This document shows, piece after piece, positions 55,723 to 64,000 of a stretch of 64,000 bases of DNA. The stretch is from the NCBI GenBank assembly GCA_019400425.1, contig JAFREE010000062.1, positions 62,001 to 126,000 on the forward strand, written 5' to 3'. Made by a program: the position numbers and the translations under genes. The notes below the pieces were generated by a model, which saw only the letters and a program-made list of their open reading frames with translations, was not told where the DNA came from and searched no databases. This DNA is from Hymenochaete sp. R1 (taxonomy: Eukaryota > Basidiomycota > Agaricomycetes > Hymenochaetales > Hymenochaetaceae). Numbering within the stretch: the first letter of the stretch is position 1; every line of letters begins with the position of its first letter.

Positions 55723-56946
55723 GTTTTTGAGGCGAGTAATATTAATGTGAAAGATACGATACGTTCGATGCGACCGGCTTCGACGTTCTGTGCTGCAGAA
55801 GTGGGCTTGACTTGCGCGTGTACGGTGAGGCGAATACCAGTGACCATTGGCTGGGTGACGTAGACGGCCAAGCGGGGACTTGTAATGTCAATGGTGTTCA
55901 GTAGCATCCGTCTTCCTATTCTCCTTTCAAAAATGCCTTGTTGTCTTTTATACCGAGCACCTCGAGACGGTTAAAACTTACCAAAAGTACTATAGCTTGC
56001 GGCCTGTATACGAACATGTAATGAAGCTTGCTTATGCTTATGTCTCGTAACTCATGTGAAGATGATGGTTGAAAAAAATGTGCCTGCAAATTACAAGGCA
56101 CGGAATGTGATCGCCAAGGAAGGGCTGGGAGCGGGAAAAAGCATTTGACCTCGTCTTGATTTATTTTTGAGCTTAGGGAATGATGTTGGCGGCTCGGCCC
56201 GGCACGCGGATCCGGTTGATGGTCGGTGAGCAGCCGAAACGACTTTGACACTGTACCGCTCACTATGAGCCGAGTGTACTCCTTGGCCATATACCACGGA
56301 TGCGCGTGTCTTGTGTCTGGCTGTGTCTGGTATATTCTAGCGTCCCATCTCAGCCTTAGCTCGGGTGCCACTCAGATCGACCTGCAAGTCCAGAACGCCA
56401 CCCAATACTAGTGCTTACTGCTAGCGTCTCGAACTGGGCTGCTGGACGTGTACACGTCGCTGCTCGCCAACGATCAACGCGTTCTCGTCCCCTTCTCTCC
56501 TTCTCTTCCACTCGCGGTTGGAGGGTTGTCGGAGGGTATTGGCTACGCGATGGAAGAGAAGAAGAGCCAAGGACTTTCTGCGGGAAATCATGAAAATCAA
56601 TATTGTTATATTTTTATATGGATAGATGGATATTGGATATTGGGCGGCCGGCCGGTCGGATGGCAACCGGCTACTTCTTGGAACCTCAGATTCAATATAT
56701 TTCATCCACCCACCTCGACTCTACTCCTCTTTCTCTCTTACCACCACCTTCTCCCTCTCTCTCGTCGCCCCTCTCGTCGTCGCCGCCGTACACTTTCGCT
56801 CGTTTGCAGCCTATACACTCGTTTCTGTCTCGTTGATCCTTTCCCCCTTCTGTCTCGATCGGCCCACGAACATACACTACATACATCCAACTCGACGCAC
56901 TCGCACTCTCACACTTTGACTTGAAGAGAAATCAAACATCACAACC
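55723..56946. other. Spacer and LysM-gene promoter
   Basis: 3' flank of utp22, mixed sequence, then a C/T- and CAC-rich stretch (56710-56930) that is probably the promoter and leader of the LysM gene. Frames here come from that bias and show no domain. Confidence 0.5.
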
Positions 56947-57677
56947 ATGTTCGCACACACCGTCCTCGCCGCTGCTCTCGCCATTGCGCCCCTCTTCACC
57001 TGTACGTTACTCCTTGTCCCCTCCAATCCATTCTATGCCTTCAAAGCGAATACTGAACGAATTTCATCTACAGCCACCGCCGCTGCATCGTGCTCGCGCT
57101 CCTACACCATCCAAGACGGAGACATCTGCGACTCCATCTCAGCTGCCAACAACGCCTCCACCTACCAGCTCGCTGCCCTTAACCCCTCCGCCATCGATGC
57201 CTCGTGCTCCAACCTCCAGCCTGGCTCAGATCTCTGCCTCGGCATGGACGACGGCACGGACTGCCAAGAGACGTACGTTGTCGTTGCGGATGATACCTGC
57301 GATGGCGTCGCTGGCGTGTTTGGAATCAACTCGACGATGTTGTACACCAATAACCCTCAGTTGGACGAGCAGAGCTGTGGGAATCTGTATGTGGGAGAGG
57401 TGAGCGCATTTTTTTTTGCTTCCGCTCGGAGTCTACCTTACAAGAGACGAAAATGCTAATTACTGTTTCCCTGCGTGTCTTTTAGGTCCTTTGCGTAGCC
57501 TCCTCCGTCGCAGTCCCTGCCGAGCCCTCCTCCGGCGCCGTCGCAACCTCCGTCCCGACTACCGCCTCCCTCGCCAACGCCTTCCAGGCCTCCGCAACCG
57601 CCGATGCGGGTGCGGATGACGGCGAATGGGACGACGGTGAAGACGACTCGGAGTTGCCTTGGTGCGATGAGCTCTAA
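56947..57677 (+). CDS. Small secreted protein with two LysM domains
   Basis: Exons 56947-57001, 57074-57399, 57486-57677; 190 aa. A signal peptide is clear (MFAHTVLAAALAIAPLF, then S-T-A-A-A-S-C). LysM 1 reads YTIQDGDICDSISAANN...LNPSAIDASCSNLQPGSDLCLG; LysM 2 reads YVVVADDTCDGVAGVFG...NNPQLDEQSCGNLYVGEVLCVA. Each has paired Cys as in fungal LysM proteins, which bind chitin or related glycans outside the cell. The tail after residue 135 is Ala/Ser-rich and then strongly acidic (DDGEWDDGEDDSELPWCDEL), with no GPI signal. Such proteins may shield hyphal chitin or sequester fragments from hosts; with no host known, that is inference only. Confidence 0.92.
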
Positions 57678-58721
57678 GCTCCACGTCTTCACACGTACAG
57701 GTCGGGAAACGGAGCTTTCTTTTATGTGGAAATACGGAAATCTAGTTGGGGGGTAGGGGGGAATTGAATGCGAATGGGTGTGAATGGATGTAGATAGCTC
57801 CTCCGGACTTGATCTCTAGGGACTAGATTCTTTCGTTCGTCTCCCTTTCTCTTTTTCTCCCTCTCTCGTCCCTCCTTCCTCATTCCTCGCCTTAGAACTC
57901 TCCTTGTCTCGTCGTCGTCGTCGTCGTTTGGGGATCCGCGCATGCGCGGATCCCTCGTTACATAGTTGGTGGTCGTGATTGAAGCGTGTCTGGATGCACA
58001 GCGGTTGGTTGGTCGGGCGGGGTGCAGTGCACCTCTCCTACCTACCTACTCACCTACATATTCCCCATCTTTCCCCCTTCGTTTTCCTCTTTCTCTTCGT
58101 TTTCTTGGCTTCGGTTCGGTTCCGGCTTTCCTACCCCTCACTTTTGAACGTAACGTTTTTTTTGTCCTAACGGAGCAGAAGCTTCGCGTATACCTGGTTA
58201 ACGTACACACCAAACACCCCACACTACACACCTTTATACAGCGCATAAATCCCCACATTAGGTCGTCGTATCTTGGTTTATTACCATCTTTTTTTGTCTA
58301 TGTACATACGGTATTTTGAAATGGATGGCTACCCCCCTTTTTTCTCCTGTTACGCGCTGCCGTTTGAAGGGAGTACAGTACGCTATGTGGCGAACGTGAA
58401 GTCGCTTGTGCAGTACGTTATTGAGAGAGACTACAGAATGCTAGTCTGATGGTCGTAAGACTTGCTTGGGGGATCTTAATCTTACAATTGGAAGTTGGAC
58501 GCGTTCCGTGCGGTTAAATGTACATGGAAAGAGCGAGACAAAGAAAAGGAGAAGAAAAAGAAGAAAAATCTGATCGTAGGCCCCCCCCCCTCCTTCATTA
58601 TACCCTGAATAAAATGAAAACAACAACACCCAATAAACTTAAACTACTAAACCCAAACAGATCACCTTCGATTATCCATGGCATTACCAAGCCAGACCAG
58701 GCCGGACTCTCAATATTGATT
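57678..58721. other. Convergent 3' flanks with a perfect palindrome
   Basis: 3' regions of the LysM gene and the E2 gene. They contain a GTC microsatellite (57910-57927), a 24-base perfect palindrome at 57931-57954 and a T/C-rich stretch (58030-58110). No gene is supported. Confidence 0.5.
57931..57954. repeat. 24-bp perfect palindrome in the LysM 3' flank
   Basis: The two 12-base halves, each starting GGGATCCGCG when read inward from its own strand, are exact reverse complements centred between 57942 and 57943. It lies about 250 bases past the LysM stop codon. As RNA it would form a 10-11 bp GC-rich hairpin with almost no loop; as DNA it could extrude a small cruciform. It may act in 3'-end formation or bind a dimeric protein; nothing decides between these. 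Confidence 0.85.
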
Positions 58722-60376
<1,655 letters not shown>

Positions 60377-60653
60377 GCTGGAAAAAAATAAGGATGGAGT
60401 TGAGATGAGGGAGGGTTGGGAGGTGGTGGTGGTTTGGAAGCAAGAGGCGGCTCAAGGGAGGGGAGGAGGCTTCACGGTGGACTCGCGACACGGACGACTC
60501 GGACTCACAGCCGAGGACGTTGTCGAGCACGCACGCGCCACATTACTCTCTCACTAACTCTCAGCATGTTGTCCTCGTCCGTCTGATCTCGTCAAGCTAT
60601 CAATAGGAAAATTACTTCAAATACAATTAAGAGAAGAATAAGCAGAGCGAGAA

Positions 60654-63600
60654 ATGCCTGCGACGGACGTTGTCCTCAATGCTGCCCTCACCGCGGCCAG
60701 TGCTGCAGTCTCGGGATGGGACGAACCCGACACAGGCCCCCCTCCGGGCAGTCCACCTACCAGTACGCTCTGACCTTATCCTTGTTAATGGATTATTGCT
60801 GAATACTGTGACCTTATGCGATGTACAGAAACGTTCGAAGGCCCTTGGTTCAGGACACAGCTCACCCTCTCCGCAACCATCGGCATCGTTTCCTTCCTTC
60901 TCTTTTCCTATGCACGGAGACGGTGGCCAGTTCTCTTCGCGCCCAGGACGAAACTCAAAGGTATGTCGTTGCGTTCCTGTAAGCTCAAATATTGAACCTG
61001 ATTTCTGCTTGGTGGTCATCGTTGTTCATTCGTAAGGCTTCTCTCCGCATGAAGCCCATGCGCAGTCAGCTTTCTTCGGATGGATTTTGCCTACTATTCG
61101 GACGTCCGAAATCACAATACTACAGATTGTCGGACTCGATGCAGCAGTAGTGCGTTTATTAGACTTGCTTCCTCATGAAAAGTCCTCGGCATCAAAAATC
61201 CGTGTTTGCTATTCACGCAGGAAGTTAGCGAGTCTGCCTATTTTCCCGAGTTTGTCCGCAACTAGAACCTAAAGGGAGATGGGTTTTTGCGATAGCAATG
61301 CTGTCCACAAATGCCCATGCCGTCTTTTGTGTGAATTTATTCGTTCATACGACTTGCAGTACTACCAACGCAAAAGCTCGTCTTGCGTTCGGGATCAGTT
61401 TGACGGACAAACTCAGAAAAATTGACAGATTTGCCACCCTGATGCATAAATAGTAAATATGGATTCTTGACACCGAGAACACATCATGATTTATGTCTTC
61501 TACTACCCAATAACACGGAGTCATTGCAGTTACTCAACTTCTTCAAAATGGCCTTCTATTTATTCTGCATAATGTCCGTGCTTGCTATCGGAGTCATTAT
61601 GCCCATTAACTTCAAAGTGAGTTAAACGATGCTTTTTTATTACCATTAAATATGCTATAACTGCTTCACGCTCGTAGAACAACATCGGCATGGGTGTCGG
61701 AGACGGCAGCGGCGACGACGACACTGACTGGGCCAAAGTCGCCTCTCCCTTTATCTCTGCCGCTCTCTCTGTACCCTCCACCTCCCCGTCAAATCCCTCG
61801 CCTTCCAACCGCGACTGGATGGACCTCCTTAATGATGCCAACTCTTACCTCTCCCTGCACCTCCTCTTCACCTACATATTCACCTTTCTCGCCCTCCATT
61901 CCCTCCGTTCAACTTACACTCGCTTCTTGCGTGCCCGTCAGCTCTTCTCCCTCGAGCTCGTCCATTCCATCGCAGGCCGCACCGTGCTCGTCTCTGATCT
62001 CCCTTCACACTTAAGAGGCGAACGCGCGCTGGCGAGTTATTTTGAGGGGATGGGGATGTGTGTGGAGAGTGTGAGTCTGTGTAGGGAAGTTGGCGGGTTG
62101 AAGGGGTTGATTGGGAGGAGAACGGAGGCGCTTGTAAGACTTGAGAAAGCGTGGACGGATTACCTCGGTAACCCGTCGAGCGTGGATGTGTTGTTGGACC
62201 CATCAGAGAGCGCCATCCCCCCGCTCATCGACCTCGAAGATGGCCATGGCGGCCGCTCGAACTCGAACTCTGAAGGAAGACCGTCGGTGGTAGTGCCGCA
62301 CAGGAAGAGACCGACGGTCAGGCCTGGGTGGTTTAAACCTAAGACAGACGCGCTAGAGTATTACGAGAGGTGGTTCCGAGAGGCGGACGCGGCGGTGCAG
62401 CAGAGACGGAGGACAGGCAAGTTTAGGGCTGCACAGACGGCGTTTGTGACATTTGAAAAGATGTCGAGTGCGGTGAGTCTGAGTCCCTCTCGACATTATT
62501 TTTTCTTCCCGCTTCGATTTCTATTCCGAAACTCAATTCCCCTCCAAATTACACTTAGCAAATCGCCTCCCAAGTAGCTCACGCCCCGCTTCCTCATCAA
62601 TGCCACACTGTGCCCGCTCCCGAGCCACGCGACATCGTCTGGGACAACATGGCCCTCCCACCCTCCTCTCTCCGCATCCGCGAACTCCTCACTCTCCTCC
62701 TTCTCGTTGCCATTTTCTTCTTCTGGATCGTCCCCATCACGGCGCTCGCGAGTCTGCTAAGCTACGATGAAATTAAGAAGGTGATGCCGTGGCTGGCAAA
62801 GTGGGTGGAGAGGAGTGATTTGTTGAGGGCGGTGGTGCAGAATGTGTTGCCAAGTGTGGCAATGATTTCTTTGAATGCGCTGTTGCCGTTTTTGTTTGAA
62901 GGTGAAAGTCGGCGTGCTCATCCCTTTAGGAAATAACTGACAAGATTGTCCATGTCCTTTAGGTCTGACCTACTTCGAAGGCTCCCGCGCCCGCTCTTAC
63001 ATTGAATACTCCCTCCTGAAGAAATACCACCTCTTCCTCCTAATCAACGTCATATTCATCTTCCTCCTCGCTTCCACCTACTGGCAGCTCATCCGTGAGC
63101 TTGCGGAGTCCCCCGCCAAAGTCCCCGAACGTATCGCCACGGCACTCCATCAGGGCAGGGCAAGATACTTCTTTTTAAGCTATGTACTGCTGCAGGCACT
63201 AGGCATTATGCCGTTGCAGTTGCTGAATTTGGGAGTGCTGGTGCCGAGGGTAGTAATGAGGTTGTTTTGGACGAGGACACCGAGGGGTGAGTCTTCTCAA
63301 TCTTCCTCTCGTCGTTGACGTTGTATTGATTATGATTTGCCTCCGAAGACTTTGCGGAATTGAATGCACCGCCGATGATCAACTATGGCGTCGTATACCC
63401 GCAGGCAATCCTTATATTCACTGTTACGATGCTATATAGCGTCATCCAGCCCACCATTCTCATTTTTGGCGCCCTCTATTTCGGCATCGGTTACGTCGTG
63501 TACAAGTACAAACTTCTCTTCGGTAAGTATCTCACTCTTCTTATCACAGTCATCTCTCGGTAAACAAACTATTGCTTAACTAACTAACGAACATTGTCAT

Positions 63601-64000
63601 AGTTTTCTACAAACCCTACGAATCCCAGGGTCAAGCGTGGCCCATCACCTTCACTCGCCTCATTTGGGGCATCCTCATCTTCCAAATTTTCATGACCGGC
63701 CTCTTCCTTCTCAAGAAGGGCTTCGTCCTCGCCTCGCTCATGGTACCTCTCATTGTCTTCACGCTCGGCTGGGCCATGTATATGCATAAAGTGTGTGAAC
63801 CACTGAGCCGGAATGTGAACTTGAGTGCGGTGGTGGAAGTCGAAAGGGGCGAAGAGAGTGAGGAGGTGGCAAGGATGAGAGAGGGTCATCCGGTTACGTG
63901 GAGTCAGAGGTGGGGGACTGCTTTTTTTGACGCTTCCGCTTGTGTTTGGAGATTGATGGGTATTAATTTTGCGTATTTTGTAGTCATTTGAATAGGAGGC
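60654..64000 (+). CDS. CSC1/OSCA-type stress-gated cation channel (3' end beyond window)
   Basis: Exons 60654-60762, 60829-60960, 61037-61149, 61530-61616, 61678-62472, 62559-62901, 62963-63286, 63349-63522, 63603-63909 and 63984 onward. Fungal members (Csc1, Rsn1, Phm7 relatives) are ion channels or lipid-handling membrane proteins of the plasma membrane or ER. Features in order are the first helix TLSATIGIVSFLLFSYARRRWP, PHEAHAQSAFFGWILPTI, LLNFFKMAFYLFCIMSVLAIGVIMPIN, the cytosolic domain (GRTVLVSDLPSHLRG, FRAAQTAFVTFEKM, PEPRDIVWDNM), and the pore-domain helices VPITALASLLSYDEIKKVMPWL, INVIFIFLLASTYW, YPQAILIFTVTMLYSVIQP and FGALYFGIGYVVYKYKLLFVFYKPYESQGQ. About 730 residues are present. 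The third intron is 380 bp, six times the usual. The final exon begins S-H-L-N-R-R at the window edge. Confidence 0.93.

Overview
The window is nuclear DNA of a filamentous basidiomycete, most likely an Agaricomycete. The reasons are the dense genes on both strands, the many introns of about 50-70 bp with GT-AG borders, and the protein types (fungal NACHT NTPase, CmcJ/AsaB-type hydroxylase, LysM protein, Dnf-type flippase, Rax1, two-HMG-box mitochondrial protein). I built exon chains by hand. For every multi-exon gene below the exon lengths sum to a multiple of three, except the one that runs off the right edge.

Left end (1-9.4 kb). This part is gene-poor and mosaic. It holds two single-exon hypothetical genes, an old degenerate direct duplication (about 1-1260 versus 2690-3700), a two-exon Ser-rich gene of unknown role, and a decayed NACHT NTPase followed by a second-hand copy of the 3' end of that Ser-rich gene.

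Middle (9.4-38 kb). This is mostly conserved housekeeping: a P4-ATPase flippase (9 exons); GINS subunit Psf1 with two MluI cell-cycle boxes upstream; the NEDD8 E1 regulatory subunit Ula1; nucleoporin Ndc1 (11 exons); a CmcJ/AsaB-like enzyme; peroxin Pex19; a type-II peroxiredoxin with a 16-nt exon; ketopantoate reductase; complex I subunit NDUFA2/B8; and the RGS protein Rax1. An intronless gene of unknown family at 18463-20127 has a paralogue at 46828-48450.

Right part (38-64 kb). A mitochondrial two-HMG-box protein, a GST, RNase P subunit Rpp30, an acidic nuclear-type protein, the second intronless paralogue, a conserved protein with a mitochondrial-type leader, the pre-rRNA processing factor Utp22/Nrap (12 exons), a small secreted two-LysM protein, a Ubc4/5-like E2 with a long tail and SUMO-interaction-like motifs, and a CSC1/OSCA-type channel that continues past base 64000.

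The genes do not form one pathway. Neighbours share either short divergent promoters (NDUFA2/rax1, E2/CSC1, the intronless gene/ula1) or convergent 3' ends (pex19/peroxiredoxin, rpp1/acidic protein, ula1/ndc1). I found no tRNA, rRNA, CRISPR array or intact transposon. The most unusual items are the HMN-for-HPN change in the tailed E2, the mosaic intronless paralogue pair, the NACHT/tail-fragment junction, and the microexon that carries the probable resolving cysteine of the peroxiredoxin.
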